DNA of 64,000 bases from the NCBI GenBank assembly GCA_000934385.1, contig KN880550.1, forward strand, positions 1-64,000, given 5' to 3'. The notes under the pieces are model-generated. The model worked only from the letters and a program-made list of their open reading frames with translations. It made no database searches and had not been told where the DNA came from. Position numbers and translations under genes: made by a program. Source of the stretch: Cylindrobasidium torrendii FP15055 ss-10 (taxonomy: Eukaryota > Basidiomycota > Agaricomycetes > Agaricales > Physalacriaceae). This document shows positions 47,914-58,043 of this stretch, one piece after another. How positions within the stretch are numbered: position 1 is the first letter of the stretch; each line of letters opens with the position of its first letter.

Positions 47914-48748
47914 CTTGGGGGTAGAGCCTTTCGAATATAATCAATGTGGGGGCATGACTAGCACGCATGGTGAGTTATATACACAGCCATGTACCGGATG
48001 ACCGTCATACTGAACTTCAGGTGATGTCGAAGCTGCGACCGTACGTTCAACGTCCTCGAAGCCAGCGGCTAGGCCGGTGTACACAATAAGTTAGATTGGT
48101 GAGGACAAAGCCGCGGAGGTACGGTCTTTAATGCAAGAATACAAACAAAACGCCGTAAATGCTTTGGTAAGTTACCTGAGTGCGGGACGTCAAATTTGCT
48201 GTTGCTTTGCGCAGGGCCTGTGGGCCCTCGACTGGAGTGGCCCCACGAACGTACATAGAGGATGTTCACGTCGCTGCTAAGCAATGTGCGTACGTGCGTC
48301 ATATGTCGTGGCGAGGATTGGTCGCCTACAAGGTCTTCCACCGCAGGCCCGTCGAGCGTCCAAATAAGACGATTCTTACATGAAGTACTTAAATGCTTGC
48401 CATGGATGGTCAAAGCCGCGGAGGTGTGGTCTTGCTCATGTCCATTTACTTCCCAGAACGTCCTAGTCTACAAACAGTACGCCGTGAAGGCTCTACTCCA
48501 TGGGGTCTTCATATGTGGCCAAGTTACTACAACCAGGCTTGCGTAATTGTTACTAAGTAAGTGCATATGTATGAACCTTTGCCTCACAAGTGAGCGAAGA
48601 GGCGACGTGCACATTACCGCAGAGGGGGCCGCTCAAGACTCAAGTCAAGCGTACGTGTGGCGTGTCAAAAAAAATAGGTCGAAAATATTGCCCTCTACGA
48701 TGTCATAAAACTTTTCTTTGAACACTAACTTTTGCTAAACAAACGAAA
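47914..48748. other. gene-poor stretch with a diverged duplicated segment
   Basis: About 830 bp. A segment at ~48104-48163 (AAAGCCGCGGAGGT onward, to ACGCCGTAAATGCT) is echoed at ~48408-48493 (AAAGCCGCGGAGGT to ACGCCGTGAAGGCT). The first copy reads EDKAAEVRSLMQEYKQNAVN with a stop 5' of it; the second has an insertion. Probably a remnant of a small duplicated gene. No intact frame. Confidence 0.4.
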
Positions 48749-48828
48749 GGGGTCATAGCTCAGTTGGGAGAGCAGCAGACTGAAGAGTTGAATTCTGAAG
48801 GTCCCCAGTTCAATCCTGGGTGACCCCA
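48749..48828 (+). tRNA. tRNA-Phe (GAA) with short intron
   Basis: Full cloverleaf: acceptor GGGGTCA pairs perfectly with TGACCCC; D-arm GCTC-AGTTGGGA-GAGC; anticodon loop CTGAAG with anticodon GAA at 48782-48784; variable loop AGGTC; T-arm CCCAG-TTCAATC-CTGGG; discriminator A. Between position 37 and the 3' anticodon stem are eight bases, so a 7-nt intron sits at the canonical place. The anticodon stem is GCAGA/TCTGA with a G27:A43 mismatch. A T6 run at 48854-48859 should stop RNA polymerase III. Confidence 0.93.
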
Positions 48829-48853
48829 TTATTTTGCATCCACACTTGGCTTC

Positions 48854-48859
48854 TTTTTT
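48854..48859 (+). terminator. RNA polymerase III terminator of tRNA-Phe
   Basis: Six T in a row, 26 nt after the tRNA 3' end. Confidence 0.6.
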
Positions 48860-51800
48860 CCACATGGACATTGGAACATTTAACGGTTAACCTGAATCGG
48901 TAGGCCTCAGTTTAGAAGTTCTCAGTCCGTTGAACGTTCAATTTCGAATGTCGAACTTTTCCCAATTTACGCATTGAATGCGCCATTCCAGTTTCAACGC
49001 AATGCATTGACTGCCATGCAAAAGACTGGAGTCGTCTGTCACTGACTTTATTTGCGGACTCAAACTCTTTGAATTACCGTGACCCCATCTTGGAAAAGAC
49101 TGAGTAAATGGGTAGAACTGCTTTTTCTACAGACGCCATATCCACTCATTCTATTTAAATTCTCGTGTTCGCTCATCGTTCCGCCATCACAACTTAACAC
49201 CACCGGGGGAAGGTATTTTTTGACATACGTGGGGTCATCCGATATCTCTACACATTCTTCGAAGCGCGCTATCTCAATGACAAGTTGGTCTTCTGCGAGT
49301 CAAACCTTTGAACCCCCGATTCAAATTGAAGATAGTATATCCCAGCTTCCGATGAGCGATGTGGGGAATGCATCCGCCGCTATAAAAGGCGACCGCCGAC
49401 AACGATTTTCCCCATGGCACAAGGGACGTGCCGGGTATAGGTTTTCGCGTTGCAATCAATCGGTCGTACGAACATTTCTAAATGCGGAATTGATGCGATT
49501 GATGATCGCGCCGGATCACAGAAAGCGCGTCGCAGTGTTGAGTTCGAACCTGGCGCTTTCCGTGTATTCGTCTGTAAAATGACAGTATATTACAGTACTT
49601 TCGAAGACATAGAAACAGACATCATAGCTTTCTCCTGCCCGAGCTCGAGGGTGCCAATTCGAAGATTTTGGCGCACACCTCATTGTCGGTACCGGAAATT
49701 ACCAGGCCGAAGAGCACTGTGAACACACTGCGAAAAATTTTATCCGTAAGATGGAATAGGAAGACAAACAAGGTTCTAGGTTTGCATGTCAGGGCATTTT
49801 CAGCGTTCGATCTTGTCCTTGTCCGGTGTCGAACACTTGACCGCCACTTTTGACGTCGGGCTTCATCGTAAAGCTCATCGCGTGTTGAGCCGAGAGACAA
49901 AGGTCTAGGTGCGCCAACCGCTGGGCGTCAGCCCTTAGGAGTGCTCAGCAGGTCAAAGGTCCCGGAAAGCTACGACGACCGGTAAATTTCTTGTCACAGG
50001 ACTAGCATAGTACTCCTAGTCCAACCATTCAACCTAGACTCGTCTAGCCATAAACATCCTCGACAGAAGGCTTCGACCGTTGTTGTAGAGAACAATGGAT
50101 GCTTACATAGCGCTTAGAAGCCATACAATCAATGCCACTACAGCGCGCTCATCGATGATTCAAGCCTACAGACAGCGACGCGAAGGTATGTCGTATGGTT
50201 GGTCTCTTCCTGGGACGGGAACTCGCGAGACAATCGTACGAGAAGGGACGATGGGAACTGCAATGTGAAGTCCTAGAATTGAAGGCAAAGCCACCCCACT
50301 ACACCATTCCCGGTATGGAACTCAGGATCAAGTCGAACTGCGTGCGAAGATCAGCAAAGCGTTGTTGGTGGAGTTTGTACTCAGTACTTACGTGTATGTA
50401 GGGACCCTCTGGCCTAAACTAGTCATGGATAGAAGAGATACTTCGGCCGAAGCGTCGACCTTCAATGATGACCATTGGTTGGGAAGCTGTGGCTTCCTTT
50501 TGTCAGTGGTGATGGTCCACTCGTTCGTCCTCGAAGCACCCTCGGTCTATTCTAGAGGTCTTATTCTGCCAAGAGAGATCCCAACACTGCGAAGGAACGC
50601 ATGAACTTCCCGGCTTGTGGCGCCCTGCAGTGGGCATCGCCAGCATATTGAGGGTTCACGGGCTCTGATGTTCGCGCCGGCGTTCCTGTACAGGCTGTCA
50701 GCATAGATGTTCCAACCTGCCGTCTCGCTCCGAGTGAGCTATACCACGCAGAGGAGAGAAGAGAGTGTATTCGCAAGGTTGGAGAAGGCGGTTCATGTGG
50801 ATATACGCACCGCACGACTCTCCTCTCAGCGCGAACTGCCGCCTTTGCCTGCATTCCTTACAGGTTCTACGCATGCGACGTGTTCCAAAACGACAGAAAA
50901 AAATGGAGCGTCACATTATGGAAGGCACTCCGAGCTTTGATGAGGAAGATCAGCATCGTGACCATGTGGATAATGTGCCACCGTAAGAACGACGGTCGAC
51001 GATGAAGGCCGGTTTTCCCCAGAAAACGAGTTGTAAAATTTCCAGACGGGAGGCATCGGCCGTATATGCGTGTTCTTGCTCCCTTGCAGTCCAGAGTATT
51101 AGATGAGAAGAAGTTTTCATAAAACTCACGAGCGCAGTTCATATCACCTTTGGGCGGCCCTTGTCTTTGTTTGGGGATTGATACCAGTATTGTTCGAACC
51201 AAGCAACGGGAAGATAACAGAAATGAACGTTGAACACTCTAAATCTTACCCTTGCGCGCAGAGATGAACGCGAGTATATCACGCAAAGTGAGTGCGGTTA
51301 TTGTGGGAATTGCGCTCAAGGAATGTACGGTGTGTGTACGGTGATGGCGTGAACCCCGAGACTGAGCACGACTCAATCTGAGCGCAGTTTGGAGTAACAG
51401 AGCCCGGGTGTAACGGAGGAAGTGGCGTCCATCCGAAATTGAACTGATATGCGATTGTCAACAAAGGAAGACGTGATTCGACGGCTTGTGGCGTTCCAGG
51501 AGTCGGGGCGGGTAGAGGCTGCATACATCGAAGAGGGTCTCTCAGAATCTGAATAGGCAGCGGGATCCACCAACAACGATGGATGTTGGACGAACTATGG
51601 TGATAGGACGATAGTCAGCCGCTCAGAGAGATAGTTCAAGGTAAGTATGAGGCCCGTCTTGTGACTGAGGCCACAAGCTACGACTTGCTACAGCCCACAG
51701 GAGGAAGAAGGCACCGACCTCCTCAACCTTGATAACATCAGGTTCGATTTAGGTCAACATTGAATCGTTGGAAGGATGCAGCGGTGGAAGAAAGGGAACG

Positions 51801-52646
51801 CTTAGTAGTATGGTATAGTCAGGAAGGGAGATTAAGTGGCACTGTACCACCATAGCATACAGCAGGGATGGCTGACAACGTGAAGAGGGGAGAGACTAGC
51901 TGATACAGGCAAGTCAACGTGAACTTTGGAAAGGGATAGCTGCGCACTATACACCCCTTGCAAGCCAAAGCTCGACCTATTCCCGCTGTTGCAGTGTGTC
52001 GGCAGCCGCAGCGGAAGTGCAGGGTGTCTAAGACATGTATGGTGAGAACCGCGCCTGGGGTGAAATACGAAGTACTTAGAACTCCGGAAACGACAATTCA
52101 ATTTCCTTGTCGGCATGGGGCAAAGCTCGATGTACGAGACGGCGGAGGGCGCAGCGAACGATTCGAACAACGCTGAGGGGCCGAGTGACGAGAAAATGAC
52201 GAGTGTGTTCAATATTGCCCACGCTAGGCGGGTTTGTCATCTAAACATCGATTGGACTCGGAGCCCAAAAGGGGCAATTTGGCGCCTCGCGTCTCGTACC
52301 AAAGCCCAGAAGAATGCACCCCTGCCGAGACTGGTCGGCAGCCCGAGCATTTTGTCTGCGTCTGAAAGCACAGATCACGGAATGTCAAAAATTCTCTGAG
52401 ATCTGAGCTCTAGGCAGAAAATGAGAACGGGGTGCGGCCGGTTGAACTTGAAGAGTAAGTAGGACGTTCCTGGCCAAGGTTACAAGGCCGAGGCTGAGCA
52501 GATAAGACGTGGGAATCTGAAATCAATGGTGGAGCGATCGGAACCCAAAAACAGGGTATCTTGGGCTTATGAAATCAGAAGGAAGAAGAGGCGATGATTA
52601 CAATACAAAACGGAGTGTCTGTGCTTGGCTTTTCGCCACCACCTCG
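48860..52646. other. gene-poor region, no recognisable genes
   Basis: About 3.8 kb. Open frames of up to 167 codons (e.g. 49079-49582 plus) lack domains and clear splice partners. A TATAAAAG word at 49381-49388 has no gene after it. A stretch around 50095-50400 reads as a possible broken small gene (MDAYIALRSHTINATT, then a frame with GLFLGRELARQSYE), unrecognised. Probably decayed repeats or old transposon sequence; I could not name a family. The far right end holds the promoter of the CBM21 gene. Confidence 0.5.
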
Positions 52647-54348
52647 ATGCCTTTCTTCGCGCCGTCTGCGACGAGCACGACCACCACCACAACTTCGCCA
52701 TTGCCGCCCACTAGACCAGGCCATCGTCGCTCGTACACCAGCGAACGCGGGCCCGGCGCGTTCGCACCCCTGGCGGCTCTCCCACGGCGAACGTCGGCCA
52801 AATTCCAGTTGCATGATAATAGCAACTCGAACTCTAGCGACGAAAGTGAAGATGAAAACGCGCCGCCACCCATCAAGTTTCGCGGCGGCGGTTTGAAGCT
52901 GAATACGACCTCGATCCCGTTCCCTCGTACTTCCCCTAATGCTTCCCCACTTCCATCTCCAAGGTCCCAGACGCCTTCATTGGCGCCTACTAGGCGGCCC
53001 CTTCCCCACAGGACCTCGAGCTCTCCCATCTTGCTCAGTAATGGCAAACCGCTCAAGTCATCCCTCAAGTCGTCGGCGTCGGCATCGAGCATCGTCAACC
53101 TCCCACATCTCCATTCCCTGCATATGCGTGCTCAATCCGCGCCAGAGGCCCCGCCGCTCGAGCTGCAAAGCCCAGGAGGATCGGAGTACTCGTTCAACAG
53201 CGCCCTCTCCACACCCAAGAGCGTCCATTTCCCGGAGAGTCAGCTGGAGAGTGTCCGTTTGTTCAGTCGTTTGGCGAAGCCGGCATCCTTGCTCTCTGGA
53301 CAGGACACGGAGACAGAGACAGAGGCACCCCCGTCCATGGGGTATCCCTTCCCCATCACCCCAGCTCCGGCATCTTTCACTGCTCAGGTCGACACCGTTC
53401 CATCCCCGACACCTGCAGCCGAGGTCATTGTGGAGAGCGCCAATTTCGAAAACATGGCCCTGACTGGTACCATTTTGGTTCGCAACGTGTCATTCGAAAA
53501 GCACGTCGCCGTCCGCTTTACCCTGGATGACTGGCAAACAACGTCAGAAGTTTCCGCTCGCTACGCAGCATCGCTCCCGTCGCTTCCGTCGACCATCAAA
53601 GTCGTGACACTCGGTGACATTGCCGCTGGAGTTGTTCCACAGCCTTGGGATCGTTTCTCGTACCACATCCGCCTAGAAGATTATGCCTCGTCGCTTGGAT
53701 CCCGCACACTCTACTTTGTTGTACGTTATAACGCTGCTGGTGCAGAGTGGTGGGATAACAACGGCCACAAAAACTACCGTGTTGCATTTGCCAAAAGTGA
53801 GTATTCAGAGCGTCTACGATAACCGAAGCTGACCTTGGAAATCAGAGAGCACGTCTCCCCCCGCCACCGCTAGTTCCACTGTCCCGTTTCCCTCGGTCAC
53901 TGAGACCCCGGCAACGCCGCCCTTGACGCCGCCGGAGGATCAGCACCGTGCCCGTTCAGCTTCCATCGAAAAGCGTCTGCGTGGGTTTAGTTTGGCCAAC
54001 TACGCGAAGCCGTCGCCAACTCTTACCCCACCTCTACCTCGCAAGATTGACACCGCTGTGCATATCGAACACATCGAAGAGACACCCGCACTGGTTCATA
54101 GTAGTTCGGACACTGAGTCGGAGGATGAGGCGCCCAGCCCGTATGTGGAGCGTCCCCGCAAGGACAGCCCTGCGTCGCTCCCGGCCTTCCACATGAAGGC
54201 GGCAATGGTCCCCCTGCCGTCGTCCCCTCTGGTTCAGTCGCCGTCGGTGGAGTCTCCTCTCCAGCGTTCGTCACCTCCTTCGTCTTCCGACGATTTGTAC
54301 AAGGCTTTCGTTCAAAAATGGTGCTTCGTTGGCGGTGTAGGCGCCTAA
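52647..54348 (+). CDS. CBM21 glycogen-targeting regulatory subunit of protein phosphatase 1
   Basis: Would recruit PP1 to glycogen, like yeast Gac1/Pig1 and animal PPP1R3. Two exons (52647-53796, 53846-54348) give 1,653 nt, 550 aa, starting MPFFAPSATS; an in-frame ATG at 52569 would add 26 residues of no clear merit. Seen: a disordered Ser/Thr/Pro N-terminus; PKSVHFPES at ~190, an RVxF-type PP1-docking motif, followed by LESVRLF as in PPP1R3 proteins; a CBM21 domain (~270-385) with SANFENMALTGTILVRNVSF, KHVAVRFTLDDWQTTSEVSA, DRFSYHIRLED, LYFVVRY, and EWWDNNGHKNYRV, whose aromatic and Asn residues bind glucan. The C-terminus is low complexity with SPP and SSDTESEDEAP patches, then LYKAFVQKWCFVGG. 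Confidence 0.92.
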
Positions 54349-54840
54349 TGTTCGGCATCTCTTCTCTATCTTTATTTTTTTTCTTACGGCTGTTTACTTG
54401 GACTCAACTCGTGTGTACTATTACGGTTGGGTATACGTGACTCTTCCATGCCTGTCATTTTGTCCTTCTTTATCCAACAACTATCCCCTCATACTCACGA
54501 TGCTCACAATCCCACTTCCCCACCCATGCATGCTTTTCTACCATCAGTAATGCTTTGATATACCGCCCCAGTGGTCCCATAATTATTTATGACCACGCGC
54601 CTGCGTACGGACGTTTACGCAGTGTAACATTAGTACCAATCTAGAGTCTTTCTTGACCTTTTTACCCATCGTAGAATTTACCTTTCAAGCAATGTTATTC
54701 GCTCATGTGGACATATTACTCGAGGTCGAAGTCTAGAGTGAGCACTGGGGTCATTCGCTGTCAAGTTTAACGTGACACGATTTTCAAATTGGAGCCTGGG
54801 ATTCGGAAAGAGTGACAAAAAAGGGTGGACAATGGCATTG

Positions 54841-54852
54841 AATCACGTGATT
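54841..54852. promoter_or_regulatory. 12-bp palindrome with CACGTG E-box
   Basis: AATCACGTGATT is its own reverse complement. It fits a bHLH site, but no gene starts nearby, so a role is doubtful. Confidence 0.3.
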
Positions 54853-55424
54853 GATCCAAGATCAGCGGCGCAGTGGCACATATTGTGCGTAGCTATACTG
54901 TACTACAGGCACTCCATAGCGACTCGACTTAGCGTATCTATGAGCATGCATAGCATCCTTTATTATTGTGCGTGCGTTATCACCCCTTGGACCTTTTAGT
55001 TCGGGCTGGGTATGTGTAAGGCGCATATATTCTAGGTTATCGCGCCAGATCAGTCATCAAGCAGGTATTACTGTCGGCTAATGCGCGTCTTCATTCACAT
55101 GAGAGCCGACGCACTCCGCTGTCGGCACTCGTGTGAGTCTGGACTTGACCAGCCCAGACCTTATTGGACTAAGCTCTCATCCTCAGTGTAAAAATCCATT
55201 GGGTAGAGCCTGGTATGTAGAATGGACCAATGAGCCTAAATACAAGATCGAAATATGTATAGGACGCTGCATTGGGCGATAACGGGATGCGCCACTTCAC
55301 GTCGACGGGAGAACGTACGCATCCTACGGCGCGCCGGTTGGTGATTATATCAAATAAAATGCTCAGTTACCGGTTTCTTATTATGCACCAATGAGGTGGG
55401 GCTAGCTCACCGCCAATGGCGATC

Positions 55425-55610
55425 AAGCAGGTTTATTATGGCCGTGTGCCACCGGCCAATGCGAGGGATTGACTGCATGGAAGCAAGAAAGACTCTGTTC
55501 TCAGTATGAGAACAACACTCTCTTTATAAACGTCCAAAATTCAAGATGATTCTGAAGGTCCGAGAGATGACGGACTGGCCCGGGCTGAGGCGGGGCACGT
55601 CAACCACCAG
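55425..55610 (+). repeat. diverged repeat, copy A
   Basis: Shares with copy B (56170-56350) a left block with GTGCCACCG and, ~120 bp later, a right block AGGTCCGA...CTGAGGCG.GG.CACGT. Similarity is roughly three-quarters by eye in the right block. Also shares ATCAAGCAGGT...AATGCG with 55055-55095. Confidence 0.45.
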
Positions 55611-56169
55611 CGCGGACCCTCCTAGGTGCGCGCAGACGCTGCCTCGTCCAGACAAAATACCATATGAGAGTCATAAGACAGCTCCGACATCGGGCCCCTG
55701 GTCCTGGTTGGTACAGCTTTGAATTTTTAAGCAATGGTACCGCACCGCCGTTTCTGATTGAATCTTGGCATGAGGTATCGCATTTTGCAAAGCGTAGAGT
55801 TTCTAATCATCATTTGATTGTAGCTATGTCTCATAGCGGTGGTAGTTGGTACATCGAGTGGATTCCGCCGCCATATGCCCAATAATTCGACGGTAATCCC
55901 TGTCTGCCCGCTCTCACAGGTTGCGCAGCATCTTCGGACTACTTTTGAATATTTCTTCATGATATTATACTGTTTTACAGAATCGAATTTGCCCTCAGAG
56001 AGGGTACAGTGACCGGGGAAAATTCTGAAGCAGAAATATTAAAAAGTACTTTTTCATTATCGCTATCGCCTACCCTTTCTCTCAAAGATGCTGCGTCCTT
56101 TGTCGATATATTCATAAGATATTTTTAAGCCAATCAAGAGCTCCCATCATGCGGCCAATCAATCACATT

Positions 56170-56350
56170 CAATTATCGTAGCCGTAGGTGCCACCGTATT
56201 TAGCAAGCGGAGAAATGCACCAGGAGCTTGAAAAGCACGGCCTGATTACACCTAAATGTACTCATATTCTTTTAAGAGTTCGCTCTTCTATCCTTGTAAG
56301 GTCCGACAAGGAATGAACTGGGCGGGGCTGAGGCGCGGGCACGTTCTTAA
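56170..56350 (+). repeat. diverged repeat, copy B
   Basis: Parallel to copy A: TAGGTGCCACCG on the left and AAGGTCCGACAAGG then GGGGCTGAGGCGCGGGCACG on the right. Could be a decayed MITE or LTR piece; no family recognised. Confidence 0.4.
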
Positions 56351-58043
56351 CTGGAACGAGCCAGTTGAATCTGGTTTTCCTTGAGCCAGAGACACTTGTA
56401 GGCCTTTGTGACTCAGAAACTGGAGCCTAGCTATTAGGCTCGTCTCGTCAGGACTGGTGCGCTGACAGTTTACCGGGATGCGCCACATTTCTCGTTCGAA
56501 CCTGTCCCGGCTTCCGGGAAAGTGATAAGCACGGAGTAAAATTCCACGTATGAGATGTAGAGACTCGATATCTCCTTAAAGTTAGCACCGTTGGTAGATC
56601 TTGTCTTGGATTCTGGCTAGCATCTGGCAAACGTTCCTTGACCAGCAATTTCAACACTGGGTGCTTGCATATGTAGAAAAGCACACGTATCTATCCTCTT
56701 CGCGGAGAAGAGATGGTGTGGCTCACTATGATACGTCTTGGACCGTGAGGAGACCATCCGCTTTCCTTGAGGTGACGCGATCAAATTACTTATGGGCAAA
56801 AAAGGGTTTGAACAGATTTCGCCGGTACGAAATTTAGTCCTTGCTGTGGGGATAATGTGACCATGCTTCCAATAGAGCCCACCGCGTGTTAAGACTGGGG
56901 TGTCCTTCGATTCGGATTCCAATGCATCGATCACTCATATCACTCTTTGCGCGCCGTTATGTAGAGGCCGCGGTACTATCAAGGTTTCCAAAAATCGAAT
57001 TCTCCCTCATGCTGCTGCAAACAGTTTGTACTACTTCGCGAACCAAATCGGACGGCCTCGATTCCCAATGGCGAATCCCTGCCTGGAATCGAACGAGAGG
57101 TCCGCACATAAAAGTGCAAGAGCGTTGCCTTATAATGTGGAAGTTTATCACACCTCTTCCTCCTGCAATGGTTTGGCGGCATCGCCCATGTTCTCTGCCC
57201 AGCTTGCAAATTCCTTTGACTACAGCGAGGCCGAACTTTAAACTGTGAGTCCCTCAGCATGAAAAGAGATACTGGCTATTTTCAGCCGCCTCGAGTTTCT
57301 ACTTCTCACTCCTGATCCAACTCTGCGTTCAAATCAAGCGACGGCGGGCGCTCTGTCTAAACGGTCTAACTTCCGAGTCGCAGGTATTCACCCACAAATA
57401 CGATGCTATACGGCTCTGCAGCTGCAGGGCATGCCCACTGACTCTGGGGTGAGTACGTCGTAAGTCCAGGCCACTTCCAAATCCAAGCACATACCCTTAC
57501 GTAAGTCAAATGCCAGGATGCCGACGGAGGGTAAAACCAAATGCCATTTTCGGCATCTAGGGTCGTCGTCCAATGTTCTCCGGTACCTGATCCTGCCTCA
57601 TATGGAGTTGGCGAATCGTTTCTGGTTGATTTTTTGGTTTGGACTTGTGAGGACCAGGGCACACAAGCGGAGCAAAGGGAAATGATGATTTTAAAGGGCC
57701 TGAATATGAGTCAAAGAGGTTTAGTAGAGTCCGCGAAGAGGCCCGCGCTACGGCCAAAAATTGGTCTAGGTTAGGCGTAAAGAAAAACCAGGAAAGACGG
57801 CCAAGAAATTGGCCAGGAATCGGCATAGGAATGACTCCCGGCAGACGCCGCAGGGGCCCGGAGGTGATCGAGACCGGTCTCGACCCTCTGTTCGATGTTA
57901 CACTTGAGTTCGACTCCAATTTGTCACAGACCGCGGAGAAATACCCGCGCAATCTTTTCGCTCAGAACGGGTTGTCCTCGTACTTTTAAACACGTTAGAA
58001 ATCTGGACCCAAGGCTTTCCCTTTCTGCGTCACGACCGCCACG

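Larger units (their letters stand above)
54349..58043. other. gene-poor region with diverged repeats
   Basis: About 3.7 kb without a supportable gene. It holds two copies of a diverged ~185-bp repeat (55425-55610, 56170-56350), a shorter related piece at 55055-55095, and a shared word CGGGATGCGCCAC at about 55282 and 56475. A 12-bp perfect palindrome with a CACGTG core is at 54841-54852. Open frames (55664-55885, 56886-57248) have no domain. The right end carries the Skn7 promoter. Confidence 0.5.

Noticed and set aside
49079..49582. 167-codon plus-strand frame near the tRNA
   Set aside because: Composition and motif content look random; no conserved block and no intron structure like the real genes here.
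55664..55885. Small plus-strand frame with WYSFEFLSNGT and GGSWYIEWIPPP
   Set aside because: Looks slightly protein-like but lies beside a diverged repeat, is very short and matches no family I know.
57070..57095. Possible T-arm of a minus-strand tRNA (CTCGTTCGATTCCAGG)
   Set aside because: No matching D-arm, anticodon stem or acceptor pairing could be found at the right distances.
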